A stretch of DNA of 28,335 nucleotides from Nemertoderma westbladi (Eukaryota; Xenacoelomorpha; Nemertodermatida; Nemertodermatidae). This document shows, in pieces, positions 1 to 8,280 of this stretch. The notes under the pieces were generated by a model that was not told the DNA's origin, did no database searches, and saw nothing but the letters and a program-made list of their open reading frames with translations. The position numbers and the translations under genes are program-made. How positions within the stretch are numbered: position 1 is the stretch's first letter; every line of letters starts with the position of its first letter. The DNA lies in the NCBI GenBank assembly GCA_032718475.1, contig JAUCBJ010004922.1, forward strand, positions 1-28,335, written 5' to 3'.

Positions 1-396
1 CCTTTCCGGCCGACTGTATATTTTTGTATACACTGAATTTATTTCACTACGAATTGCATAATTTTAACTAATTATAGTTGGTTTCATCCAATTGAGGCAC
101 TATCACACTTCCTTTACTTATAAATTACCGATTCTGATTGGATAATTGTAGTAGAAGGCTTCAATGAACGATTTTAGATGCCGTGTTTTCAGGTATTGAC
201 ATGATGACTACCTGGCATAGGAAAGATGGTTATTTAAATGCTTTGGCAAAGCGATATTGAGAATTTTGATTGGGTATTCCAAAGATGGATTGTCCAATGA
301 GATAATAATACTTCCAGGATAAACTTTACAGTACAGGTAGGCTGGTAGTGTTATTGATAAACCACTGTATACATTTGTCTACGTTAGGTTTATAAA
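1..396. other. AT-rich non-coding stretch
   Basis: No credible gene or RNA gene is visible. The sequence is AT-rich and unique within the window up to the start of the 28-bp minisatellite. Confidence 0.5.
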
Positions 397-1402
397 GTTG
401 GGGAGTAGAAGTGGTGCAGCCACAGTTGTGGAGTAGATGTGGTGCAGCACCGTTGGGGAGTAGATGTGATTCAGCCACCGTTTGTGTGATGTGGTGCTTC
501 CACCATTGGGGTGTGTGTAGGCCTAGATGTGGTGCAGCCACCATGGGGAGTAGATGTTGACCATAGGATAGTAGAGGTGATGCAGCCACCATTGTGGATA
601 GATGTGGTGCAGTCGCCATTGGAGAGTAGATGTGGAACAGCCTCCATTGGGGAGTAGATGTGGCGTAGCCACCATAGGGGTGTAGATGTTGACCATTGGG
701 CCTTGGGAGTAGATGTGATGCAGCCACTATTGGGGAGTAGATGTGGTACATCCACCACCGTAGGGGTGTAGATATGGTGCGGCCACCATTGGAGAGTAAA
801 TCTGGCGCACCCACCATTGGGGAGTAGATGTGGTGCAGCCACCATTGGGGAGTAAATCTGGCGCACCCATCATTTGGGAGTAGATGTGGTGCAGCCACCA
901 TTGATGAGTAGATGTGGTGCAGCCACCATTGGGGAGTAGATGTGGTGCAGCCACCATTGATGAGTAGATGTGGTGCAGCCACCATTAGGGAGTAGATGCT
1001 GACCATTGATGAGTAGATGTGGTGCAGCCACCATAGTGGAGTAGATGTTAACCATTGGGCCTTGGTAGTAGATGTGATTCAGCCACCATTGGGGAGTAGA
1101 TGTGGTGCAGCCACCATTGATGAGTAGATGTGGTGCAGCCACCATTGGGGAGTAGATGCTGACCATTGATGAGTAGATGTGGTGCAGCCACCATAGTGGA
1201 GTAGATGCTGAGCATTGATGAGTAGATGTGGTGTAGCCACCATATGGATAAATGTTGACCATTGGGGAGTAGATGTGGTGTAGCCACCATATGGAGTATA
1301 TGTTAACCATTGGGCCATGGGAGTAGATATGATTCAGCCACCATTGGGGATTAGATGTGGTGCAGCCACCGTTGGGGAGTAGATGTTGTACACCCACAGT
1401 AA
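397..1402. repeat. 28-bp minisatellite, about 36 units
   Basis: The consensus unit reads GAGTAGATGTGGTGCAGCCA followed by CCATTGGG. Successive GAGTAGATG starts at 906 and 934 give a 28-bp period. Variant units with a shorter GTTGACCATTGGG or GCTGACCATTGATG core are interspersed, so the array has subfamilies. Because 28 is not a multiple of three and the unit lacks stop triplets on the minus strand, all three minus frames stay open and would read as a 28-residue repeat. That is a by-product of the repeat and not evidence of coding. Confidence 0.92.
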
Positions 1403-1746
1403 ACAGGCAGGGCAGATAGACATACAAACAGTTGAAAAAAGTTAGTCGAAACTGTTTTTTTCAAACTTGAACAAAACTGACAGAAAAAACATTCACTGTA
1501 TAATTCTTCATTTTAAGTTTTTTTATCGCACTGTGTTGCTTTTAAACAACGTGTGTTGTGAAAACACACAAAATTATAAAATTTTGGCATTTTGGCAAAT
1601 TTCAAAGTATTGACAGCTTTTCATTCCGAAAAAACATAATTTAAATTTTTTTCATTAAAATTGCCTGCTCGTTGCATGCTTTGTTTATTCTCTATATTAT
1701 ATATATATATAGAATATACTTACTATACGATGTATGTATGTAAGTA
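1403..1746. other. AT-rich spacer with short simple repeats
   Basis: AT-rich sequence with poly-T/poly-A tracts, a short (AT)n run near 1697-1712 and GTAT/TAAG simple repeats just before the retrotransposon insertion. No gene seen. Confidence 0.5.
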
Positions 1747-1761
1747 AGTACGTACAATCTA

Positions 1762-2045
1762 CAATTTGCAATGGTCTACAATGGTCAACATTTTTGCAGG
1801 ACATTGCTTTCGCCGTGAGGACCAGCCAGTGCATAATCTTGTACTTTGGCAGCCTCATGGAGTGAATAAGCATGGTGGACAGCCCATGACTTTCTTGAGA
1901 CGCATCTTAAAGGACACTGGCCTTGAAGATGCGGATGATCTAGCAAATGTCATGGGTGATAGGGAGTTGTGGCGGTGCAATTTTGTTGACAAGCCGGCAC
2001 AGCATTCTTAAAAATGCAGCTGCAATGCAGCATGCCGATCCTAGT
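1762..2045 (+). mobile_element. 5'-truncated non-LTR (RTE-like) retrotransposon copy
   Basis: Positions 1793-2045 match 16461-16713 with only two base differences seen over about 250 bp. Both copies hold the last codons of a reverse-transcriptase ORF (reading ...GHCFRREDQPVHNLVLWQPH... to a TAA at 2009-2011), a short 3' UTR and a (TAG)n tail. The insertion is flanked by a perfect 15-bp duplication, AGTACGTACAATCTA, at 1747-1761 and 2046-2060. Between the left duplication and the start of homology are 31 bp (1762-1792) absent from the other copy, which look like 5'-junction filler. Only about 73 C-terminal residues remain, so this copy is dead. Family assignment rests on the 3' simple-repeat tail and the C-terminal protein style. 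Confidence 0.88.
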
Positions 2046-2376
2046 AGTACGTACAATCTAGAGTTCGTATACAAAAGTATACATTGGGAACATGTTTCAT
2101 ATACCTAACGTATACTTTTGTATACAATAAAAAAAACAACATTGGAAATAATTTTTTGAAAATTTTTTCATCGAAAATTATTATTTGGTGTATAATTAAC
2201 CCATTAACAAGACCAACCAATTTTTTTTCCTAAATTAAATTAATTCAGGCCGGAAAGGGTTAAAATCACATACGGATTATTCCCCATGCTGCCATGGGAA
2301 TCAATTACATACACACGTACGCGTATGTGCGTGCATACGGATACTGCAAATGCATACGGATACGGATACGGCGAAA
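2046..2376. other. AT-rich spacer up to the LTR element
   Basis: It contains the GTATAC inverted repeat (listed separately), poly-T tracts, the GGCCGGAAAGG word at about 2248, and short ATACGGATAC repeats just before the LTR retrotransposon. No gene seen. Confidence 0.5.
2067..2125. repeat. 16-bp inverted repeat with 27-bp loop
   Basis: GTATACAAAAGTATAC at 2067-2082 is the exact reverse complement of GTATACTTTTGTATAC at 2110-2125. Each arm has palindromic GTATAC at both ends. A related word lies near position 20-31, so it may be part of an older transposon end. Confidence 0.7.
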
Positions 2377-2913
2377 TGTTAGCTTATTCAATCCCGCCAA
2401 CACCCCATAAAGTTATTAGCCGATAAGCAATATTGGGAGCCACGAGATTGGGCAATTAACCAACTCGTGCCATCCCAATGAGAGTGGGAAGGAAGCACAC
2501 AATAGAGGGTCAGGGGCCAAACCCCTAACCCAAGGAAACAGGTGGAGTGAACGGGAATACTCCACGGGGCGCCAACAAGGGTATTAACCAATCAGAGGGG
2601 GGAATGGCATCGATTGAGTAGCAGTAAGGCCACCGTGCAATATAACCAATAACCTATTAATCAGTGATTCAGTTATCTCAGTGCAGCAGTGCTAGCGTAG
2701 GGTACAGCCAATTAGTTTAGTTAGGGGATCACGGGACTTTAGTTACCGTATCCCGCCTACCGTATAATTCACAATATATCTATATCCTATAACCTATTAT
2801 TATACACCGAACTTCAGAACTCAGTTATCTTTATTTCACTCTTATACACGGCGGGGACGCGTGGACTAAATACCACATCGGATAAATCGGGATCCCTCCT
2901 GGATCCCGTCACA
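2377..2913 (+). repeat. 5' LTR (537 bp)
   Basis: It runs from TGTTAGCTTATTCAATCCCG to ...GGATCCCGTCACA and is bounded on the left by CGAAA. Compared with the 3' LTR it differs at the ATGAG/ATAAG site, one A in an AAGG run, two bases in GTATTAACC, one base in the following G run and one base in TTATCTTTA. AT-rich TATA-like sequence lies at 2762-2792; no AATAAA signal was found. An 8-bp hairpin sits near the 3' end. Confidence 0.95.
2888..2908 (+). other. Perfect 8-bp hairpin near the LTR 3' end
   Basis: CGGGATCC (2888-2895) and GGATCCCG (2901-2908) are reverse complements around a CTCCT loop. The hairpin ends five bases before the LTR terminus and is also present in the 3' LTR. It lies at the U5 end, where integrase would act. 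Confidence 0.7.
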
Positions 2914-2983
2914 GTAACTAAAACGGTGTTGCTTCCCCAGCTAAACTCAGTAACTAAAGACGAGCTGCCGCCCCAGTTAAACA
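2914..2983 (+). promoter_or_regulatory. Putative primer-binding region, duplicated 36-bp leader motif
   Basis: Sequence directly after the 5' LTR starts GTAACTAAAAC and does not begin with TGG, the usual complement of a tRNA CCA end. The word CAGTAACTAAA recurs at 2912 and 2948, giving a 36-bp imperfect tandem leader repeat. GTAACTAAA (2914-2922) is complementary to TTTAGTTAC inside the LTR (2738-2746), and the second copy extends this to 10 bases. This suggests self-priming rather than tRNA priming, but it is not proven. Confidence 0.4.
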
Positions 2984-3029
2984 CAAAGAACTCCACCCTA
3001 GCTAGCCGAACCATCAGCCACCAGACGAG

Positions 3030-3239
3030 ATGAGTGAGTCGGGCGAGACACCGCCGCGGACCCCGGACGACGATCTAACGATCCGTGAGGCCACGGCGAG
3101 ACGGATACGAACCCACGACGCCAGTCGATGCTACGCCGACCACGGGTCGACGCCGGTTGACGCCACGTCGATAACGAGCAACGCTGGCGAACCAAGATGT
3201 GGGGGGTCGTCTAGCCAGGAGGAGAGCGAGTCGAGGTAG
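3030..3239 (+). CDS. gag-like protein, N-terminal segment
   Basis: The ATG at 3030 is the first one downstream of the 5' LTR and opens a 69-codon frame ending with TAG at 3237-3239. The product is hydrophilic, rich in Ser, Thr, Glu, Asp and Arg, and matches no domain I recognise. Its GC-rich codon use continues without a break into the next frame (open from 3175), which overlaps it by about 65 bases. The overlap contains a G6 run at 3201-3206. This is most likely the start of one long gag whose frame is broken here by a one-base length change, though a host-dependent frameshift cannot be excluded. The next frame offers no ATG near its beginning, which supports a single original ORF. Confidence 0.6.
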   Translation: MSESGETPPRTPDDDLTIREATARRIRTHDASRCYADHGSTPVDATSITSNAGEPRCGGSSSQEESESR

Positions 3240-4302
3240 AGGAGGAGAACGAAAAGACGAGTCGACGCGGAGCGAGGGTCGACATACCGATGTCACCGGT
3301 CAGCCACAGGCCGAGGACGACGAACGGTCCACCGGAACGGCGACGGTGGGGCCGTCGGTACGACGTCGGACCCGGAGAGACAGAGGAGAGGTCGGCGACG
3401 AGGACGTCGGGGTTTCTGATCGACTTCGACGGGCCTACAACGCGACCCGGGAACTACTAAAGGAGGCCAAGGAGGGGGCGAAGATAGACGAGGTGAGACT
3501 GAGAAAGCGACTAGGTGAGTCGAACAGATACTTTGATCACCTAGTGTGTTCTGGACAGAGAGAACTAGCAGAGTTGAGGGCGAGAGGAGTTGTCAACGAA
3601 CTGGTTGAACTATGGGAATGTAGGGGTATGCAGCCTAGTGTAGTGTACATAGGGCCATACTTAGTCGATGCCCGGGGAGTAAAATTAGTGGGTTGGAAGA
3701 GACCGCAGGAGGGCGAATCCGAGGTTAACTCCGAGGATTCGGTCTCGTCGGTCGGAGGAAGTTCCGGGAGGCGGGGGAGAGTTAGTAGGACAGAGGGGGG
3801 GCGGGAGTCCGTCGCAACCGATAAGTCTGCTACATCCTCCGCAAAAGAAAGAAGGGTGCGGGAGATAAATCTGGCGTATGATTTAGAAAGGGCGGCGGCA
3901 AAGCAGAAAAGCTTAGAGCGGCAACTGAGGGATAAAACCGCCGTCTTAAAGGTGTTAAGAGAGTTAGAGTTAAGAGAGTATAGAAAGAGAGTCGAGGAGT
4001 GTAAGAGAGTCGAGGAGTGTATAGAGCGGAAGATGAGAGTAGGAGACGAGCCGGCGACGTGGCCTGAGATAATTGCGAGAGTTGAGTCGGGCGAGCAGAA
4101 TATGCGAAAGAGAAAGATAGAGGGTAAGCGTGAGCGGGATGATTTGCGTGCCCGGCTAGGGAGGCTTGCGCAATATCAAGCCAAACTAGGCCAGCGCCGA
4201 CTAGAACTGGCGCGGTTGGAGATATCAGAGAGTGAGCCCCCACTTACAGACACCGGGCGAGAGAACCAGAACTGGTGTAGCCGTACGGGCGGGGGGGGGT
4301 AG
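3175..4302 (+). CDS. gag-like protein, middle segment with coiled coil
   Basis: The frame is open from just after a TAA at 3172-3174 to a TAG at 4300-4302, about 375 codons, with no ATG near its start. The first third is charged and low in complexity. About 3415-3700 encodes a folded-looking helical stretch (RLRRAYNATRELLKEAKEG onward), and 3870-4230 encodes a long Glu/Arg/Lys/Leu-rich coiled coil with a short internal duplication around RVEECK. Coiled coils are common in retroelement Gag and fit particle assembly. The frame ends directly after a G9 run (4291-4299), while the following frame picks up the same GGGSSS reading one base over, so the two segments look like one ORF separated by one G. 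Function as Gag is inferred from position. Confidence 0.6.
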   Translation, partial: RATLANQDVGGRLARRRASRGRGGERKDESTRSEGRHTDVTGQPQAEDDERSTGTATVGPSVRRRTRRDRGEVGDEDVGVSDRLRRAYNATRELLKEAKEGAKIDEVRLRKRLGESNRYFDHLVCSGQRELAELRARGVVNELVELWECRGMQPSVVYIGPYLVDARGVKLVGWKRPQEGESEVNSEDSVSSVGGSSGRRGRVSRTEGGRESVATDKSATSSAKERRVREINLAYDLERAAAKQKSLERQLRDKTAVLKVLRELELREYRKRVEECKRVEECIERKMRVGDEPATWPEIIARVESGEQNMRKRKIEGKRERDDLRARLGRLAQYQAKLGQRRLELARLEISESEPPLTDTGRENQNWCSRTGGGG

Positions 4303-6757
4303 TAGTAGTACGTCAGAAGTAGTTAATATTAATAGTACCGTAGTAAATAACCCTAATCCCTTTATTACAGGAAATAATATTTTACCGGGTAGTAGTAATT
4401 TAAATTTAAATACAAATATTCTAAATAATAATTTCAATTCAAACCCGCAAAATAATTCGGATAATAATTTAAGTCTAGAGAATAGTAGTGATCTAAGTAA
4501 TTTAAATAATTTAAATAATAATCCTGTTTCAAATTCTAATAATTTAATTGATTTAACAAATAATATTGGGAATGGTGCTATTAATGTGAGCGTGTCGGAC
4601 GTACATAACTCAGCAGACGGTGGCCTGGTAGGCCACGTAGTTAGTAGGCAGGAGGTGGCAGGGTTGAGCCAACCCGGCGGCGGCCTGGTAGGCCACGCAG
4701 TTAGTAGACAGGAGGTAGCGGGGTTGAGCCAACCCGAAGTAGGCCTGGTGGGCCACGCAGTAGTAGAGAGAGAGGCGGGGGTGAACAGACCCAGCCGTAG
4801 TAGAGACAGCGCGTCGACTAGAGAGGGGTATAGAGACGAAGTAAGAGATATTGAAGTTAGATGTGGCGAGTGGGGGGGGGGGGCTACCGGCGCCCCACCA
4901 CATAAGATTAGTGGCGAGAGAGGGGGGGCAGAGAATGCCCCACAAGAGGGGTGTAGAAGTGTAGTAAGAGGTAGTGAAGTTAGAAGTGGCGGGTGGGGGG
5001 GGGCTACGGGCACCCCACCGCGAGAAGTTAGTAGAGAGAGAGGGGGGGCAGAGAGTGTCCCGCAGACGTCAGCGGATAATGCGCGGGCCGAATCAGGTAA
5101 ACCGCAACACCCGGCGACGGAGAGTAATAGGGGGATTGCGAGTATCCCCAGCGGCGTGCGATCGAGCAGAGAGAGGCAGGTTGACGTCGCGAGAGGGCAG
5201 GCGAAGCGTCGAGCCCGACCAGAAGAGAGAAGAAGAACAGTGGAGTTTAACCGGGAGGTCGACGAGAGATCTCACGAGCCGGAATACTGCACTGAAAAGA
5301 GACGAAGAGGAGATAGTAGAAAAGGTGTCGCCACGAATGATAGGAGTGCGAGGACGGATAACGAACCGTCGATAGTAGAGATGGAGTCGGGGAGCCAGTG
5401 GGGTCGAACTTCGGGAGATTGCCGTCGCCCCGGAGAAACGCACCGCACGCCAAGAGAGGGGTACAAGACGTACCAATACAGAGTCGAGAACAGGAGAGGG
5501 GATCGGAGAGAAGCTTCCCGACGGGATATAGCTGCCGATCGAGAGTGCAGTAGTCGCGGGGAGATTAGAGATTCGCGAAGAATAAACTTCGGTTCGGAGG
5601 GGCACATGCGGACTGCGGGACATACTGTAGGCCTTACTGCACATACTATTATGGGCCATGCTGGGAGAGATAGAGTGGGCGATGGGGTAGCGCGAGCGAC
5701 GGGATTGAGCCCGGAGGTCGCGGAGTACATGCCGGTAGGTAGGCGAGAGGTAGGTAGGCCTATATCGGTACAGCAGCATGACTATAATACACAGGGACAT
5801 AACATATATCCAGGGGAGGGGGGAGTTATTGGGGATAGACGTATGGGCCCCAATGTATTAACATCGACCCCAGTACCAGACATGCCGGCCGGGGGGGGAC
5901 GGGGTGACATTCCCCCATCACAATATCGACAATATACCCCAATAGGAGCGAGAACATCGAACCCCTTGGACGAGAACAGGTCGTGCGGACAGTCAATACC
6001 ACACGCGGCCGTACAGGGGACTGCTAGTCCACAGTTAGCTGGTAGCAGGGCCACACCGTGGCAGGGACAGAAAGAAAATAACACCGTAAATAAAAACAAT
6101 CCCAATATACCCAGTAGGCCGAGTCTAGACAACCAAAACATTAAATCGGTACATATAAACCTAAGCGCGATACGTGAAGGACTATACAGGAAACGCTATA
6201 ATCCAGGATTCCAATGTCAATTACATCGGGACGGAACCCATAAGACCAGGAGTTGCAAGTACTGGCAAGCGTTGCCCAAGCGAGATCGTGTAGCCTACAC
6301 AGACGCAAACGGACTATGTCATCGATGTGTGGTAAAAGGACACAGATCCGGAGAGTGTTGGAAAGGGAAAGGATATGAAAGGACTAAACCAGGGGCAGAG
6401 AAGCCCATTAGCAAACATAAGGGAGTCGGGAAAGTAGGAGGAGGCGTGTTGCATACACACGCAGGACGGACACAGTGCGAGGGGGCATTGCACGGGCAGA
6501 CACCGTGTATACCGAGGGACGAGCGGGGGTCGTCGAGGGCCTTAATGCCAGCGCACATACGAAGGGGGAGGCCAGCAAAGGTGGCACCGAAGAGAGTGTG
6601 GCGAAGAGTTAGAGGACGTATAGGAGGGCAGCAGGAGAGTGCCTACTGGAAGAAGGGGCACGTGAGAGTTTTTAGTCGTCCAAAGTTTTGGACTGAGGGG
6701 GGTGGGAATGAGGGCGAGACGCCCTTCCCACGCACAAAATATAAAATAATTATTTAA
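4205..6757 (+). CDS. gag-like protein, C-terminal segment with two zinc knuckles
   Basis: The frame is open from a TAG at 4202-4204 to a TAA at 6755-6757 (about 850 codons). There is no ATG in its first several hundred codons, so translation probably depended on fusion with the preceding frame. In order it encodes an Asn/Ser-rich stretch (about 4310-4590), a 20-residue repeat (4622-4775), a 41-residue repeat (4823-5065), a long Arg-rich low-complexity region, then two zinc knuckles. The first is C-x2-H-x4-H-x4-C (6215-6256), with His in place of the usual second Cys. The second is canonical C-x2-C-x4-H-x4-C (6317-6358). The spacing and linker (…W-x3-L-x3-R-x9-LC…) resemble BEL/Pao Gag nucleocapsids that bind element RNA. 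No protease DTG/DSG motif follows; the tail is basic and ends in the 3' repeat region. Confidence 0.65.
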   Translation, partial: NWRGWRYQRVSPHLQTPGERTRTGVAVRAGGGSSSTSEVVNINSTVVNNPNPFITGNNILPGSSNLNLNTNILNNNFNSNPQNNSDNNLSLENSSDLSNLNNLNNNPVSNSNNLIDLTNNIGNGAINVSVSDVHNSADGGLVGHVVSRQEVAGLSQPGGGLVGHAVSRQEVAGLSQPEVGLVGHAVVEREAGVNRPSRSRDSASTREGYRDEVRDIEVRCGEWGGGATGAPPHKISGERGGAENAPQEGCRSVVRGSEVRSGGWGGATGTPPREVSRERGGAESVPQTSADNARAESGKPQHPATESNRGIASIPSGVRSSRERQVDVARGQAKRRARPEERRRTVEFNREVDERSHEPEYCTEKRRRGDSRKGVATNDRSARTDNEPSIVEMESGSQWGRTSGDCRRPGETHRTPREGYKTYQYRVENRRGDRREASRRDIAADRECSSRGEIRDSRRINFGSEGHMRTAGHTVGLTAHTIMGHAGRDRVGDGVARATGLSPEVAEYMPVGRREVGRPISVQQHDYNTQGHNIYPGEGGVIGDRRMGPNVLTSTPVPDMPAGGGRGDIPPSQYRQYTPIGARTSNPLDENRSCGQSIPHAAVQGTASPQLAGSRATPWQGQKENNTVNKNNPNIPSRPSLDNQNIKSVHINLSAIREGLYRKRYNPGFQCQLHRDGTHKTRSCKYWQALPKRDRVAYTDANGLCHRCVVKGHRSGECWKGKGYERTKPGAEKPISKHKGVGKVGGGVLHTHAGRTQCEGALHGQTPCIPRDERGSSRALMPAHIRRGRPAKVAPKRVWRRVRGRIGGQQESAYWKKGHVRVFSRPKFWTEGGGNEGETPFPRTKYKIII
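4310..4590 (+). repeat. Asn-rich AAT/AAC low-complexity coding stretch
   Basis: Inside an otherwise GC-rich gag, this segment is AT-rich and encodes runs of Asn with Ser, Leu, Ile and Thr. The abrupt composition change suggests triplet-repeat expansion or acquisition. The product would be a polar, prion-like disordered region. Confidence 0.75.
4622..4775 (+). repeat. 60-bp in-frame tandem repeat in gag
   Basis: GGCCTGGTAGGCCACG-type units start at 4622, 4682 and 4742 (period 60), encoding a 20-residue repeat beginning GLVGH. The third unit is partial. The in-frame period keeps the ORF open. Confidence 0.85.
4823..5065 (+). repeat. 123-bp in-frame tandem duplication in gag
   Basis: GAGGGGTATAG at 4823 and GAGGGGTGTAG at 4946 start two roughly 41-codon units rich in Gly, Arg and Glu. 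Each unit has its own long G run (4873 region and 4995 region). A mild length difference of one codon exists between units. Confidence 0.8.
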
Positions 6758-6822
6758 TTAGAATAAGAAAATAATTAAATAATAGAGTAGGTAGAAGTTA
6801 GGTAGTAAGAGTTAGTTAGTTA

Positions 6823-7620
6823 GTTAGTTAAAGGGTGGTACGTAGTACCGTTAGTAGAAGAGTTAGTAGGAGGGTACGTGTAGTACCGTTAGTAGAAGAG
6901 TTAATAGGAGGGTACGTGTAGTACCGTTAGTAGAAGAGAGTTAGAGGGTACGTAAGTACCGCTAATTAGAGTAAGAGTTAGAGGGTACGTAAGTACCGTT
7001 AGGTAGTTAGAGTTAGAGGGTACGTAAGTACCGCTAATTAGAGTAAGAGTTAGAGGGTACGTAAGTACCGTTAGTTAGTTAGAGTTAGAGGGTACGTAAG
7101 TACCGCTAATTAGAGTAAGAGTTAGAGGGTACGTAAGTACCGTTAGGTAGTTAGAGTTAGAGGGTACGTAAGTACCGCTAGTTAGAGTAAGAGTTAGAGG
7201 GTACGTAAGTACCGCTAGGTAGTTAGAGTTAGAGGGTACGTAAGTACCGCTAGTTAGAGTAAGAGTTAGAAGGTACGTAGTACCGTCAGTTAGTGGAGTT
7301 AGAGTAAGAGTTAGAGGGTACGCAGTACCGTTAGAGAGTAGGAGTTAAGGGGTACGTTGTACCGCTAGCTAGTAGAGAGAGCTAGAGTAGTAAGAGGGTA
7401 CGTAAGTACCGCTAGTTAGAGTAAGAGTTAGAGGGTACGTAAGTACCGCTAGGTAGTTAGAGTTAGAGGGTACGTAAGTACCGCTAGTTAGAGTAAGAGT
7501 TAGAAGGTACGTAGTACCGTTAGAGAGTAGGAGTTAAGGGGTACGTTGTACCGCTAGCTAGTAGAGAGAGCTAGAGTAGTAAGAGGGTACGTAGTACCGT
7601 TAGTTAGGGGTGTTAGTAGT
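6823..7620 (+). repeat. GGTAC...GTACC hairpin array, 35/37-bp alternating units
   Basis: About 21 copies of GGTAC-loop-GTACC are separated by C-poor TTAGAG-type spacers. Twelve copies have loop GTAA (GGG at 6946, 6983, 7018, 7055, 7090, 7127, 7162, 7199, 7234, 7396, 7433, 7468). The 35- and 37-bp spacings alternate strictly between 6983 and 7234, forming a 72-bp higher-order unit. Other copies keep the five-base stem but carry loops GTA, GTGTA, GCA or GTT. The array lies where pol would be expected in an autonomous element. Confidence 0.9.
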
Positions 7621-7630
7621 AGCAGTAGAG

Positions 7631-7662
7631 GGTTGTGGGCACCGTAAGCGCCACGTAGTTAG
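7631..7662 (+). repeat. GTGGGCACCGYAAGCGCCAC motif, copy 1
   Basis: A roughly 30-base block that recurs at 8281-8312 with a T/C difference in the middle. It can fold as GTGG...CCAC around a central CCGYAAG. The two copies bracket the GTGCC and GGCAC hairpin arrays. Confidence 0.7.
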
Positions 7663-7743
7663 AGTTAGTAGGGAATGCGCTGAACTTAGTGGGGCACGGG
7701 CGTGATGATGTGTTTGATGTAAGAGCAGGGTATGTTAATTAGG

Positions 7744-7960
7744 GTGGGTGCCGGGCACAAGAGGTGCCGGGCACAAAAAGAGTTAGTAGTAGAGTTAGTT
7801 GAGTTAGTAGTAGAGTTAGTTGAGTTAGTAGAGAGTTAGTAGAGTTAGAAGGTGCCGGGCACAAGAGGTGCCGGGCACAAAAGGAGTTAGTAGAGTTAGA
7901 AGGTGCCGGGCACAAGAGGTGCCGGGCACAAAAAGAGTTAGTAGAGTTAGAAGAGAGTTA
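7744..7960 (+). repeat. GTGCCGGGCAC hairpin pairs
   Basis: Six copies of GTGCCGGGCAC occur as three pairs (7748/7764, 7852/7868, 7903/7919), each pair 16 bases apart, separated by GAGTTAGTAG spacers. Each can form a GTGC/GCAC stem with a CGG loop. Confidence 0.85.
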
Positions 7961-8073
7961 GTAGAGTTAGTAGAGTCAGTAGTAGTTCACATAATTAACG
8001 TACCCACTCTGCCGGCACTCAGAGCGTCACGTGTAGGCGATGAGACATAAAGGGGATGTAGAGGAGTAGAGAT

Positions 8074-8270
8074 GGGCACATAGGGTGCCAGAGAGTAGAA
8101 GAGTAGAGACGGGCACATAGGGTGCCAGGTAGTAAGTTAGAGAGGTAGTAGTGTAGTAGAGAGGGCACATAGGGTGCCAGGTAGTAGAGTAGAGCAGAGG
8201 GGGCACATAGGGTGCCAGGTAGTAGAGCTAGAGAGGTAGTTGAGTAGTAGAAGGGCACATAGGGTGCCAG
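8074..8270 (+). repeat. GGGCACATAGGGTGCC hairpin array
   Basis: Five copies start at 8074, 8111, 8163, 8201 and 8253. Each pairs GGCAC with GTGCC around ATAGG. Spacers are again AG/TAG-rich and C-poor. Confidence 0.85.
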
Positions 8271-8280
8271 ATAGTAGAGT

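Larger units (their letters stand above)
1..2259. mobile_element. Possible DNA element bounded by 11-bp inverted ends
   Basis: The window opens with CCTTTCCGGCC, and its exact reverse complement GGCCGGAAAGG lies at about 2248-2258. GTATAC-type words also occur just inside both ends (around 20-31 and 2067-2125). This could be a TIR element that carries the 28-bp minisatellite. Because the left end coincides with the window edge, no target-site duplication can be tested, and homology beyond the 11 bp is poor. Treat it as a hint only. Confidence 0.2.

Noticed and set aside
326-1427. Overlapping minus-strand open frames with a 28-residue repeat
   Set aside because: A stop-free 28-bp unit keeps all three frames open. 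With about a one in four chance of no stop per strand this needs no selection, and nothing else supports a gene.
2914-2935. Canonical tRNA primer-binding site
   Set aside because: The sequence after the LTR does not start with TGG or match a tRNA 3' end I can recognise.
4225-5800. Long minus-strand frames (up to 262 codons) opposite gag
   Set aside because: They are antisense shadows of a GC-rich, repetitive gag frame, with low-complexity products.
6823-7620. CRISPR-like appearance of regularly spaced palindromic repeats
   Set aside because: Spacers are themselves repeated and similar, the context is a eukaryotic LTR retrotransposon, and there are no cas genes.
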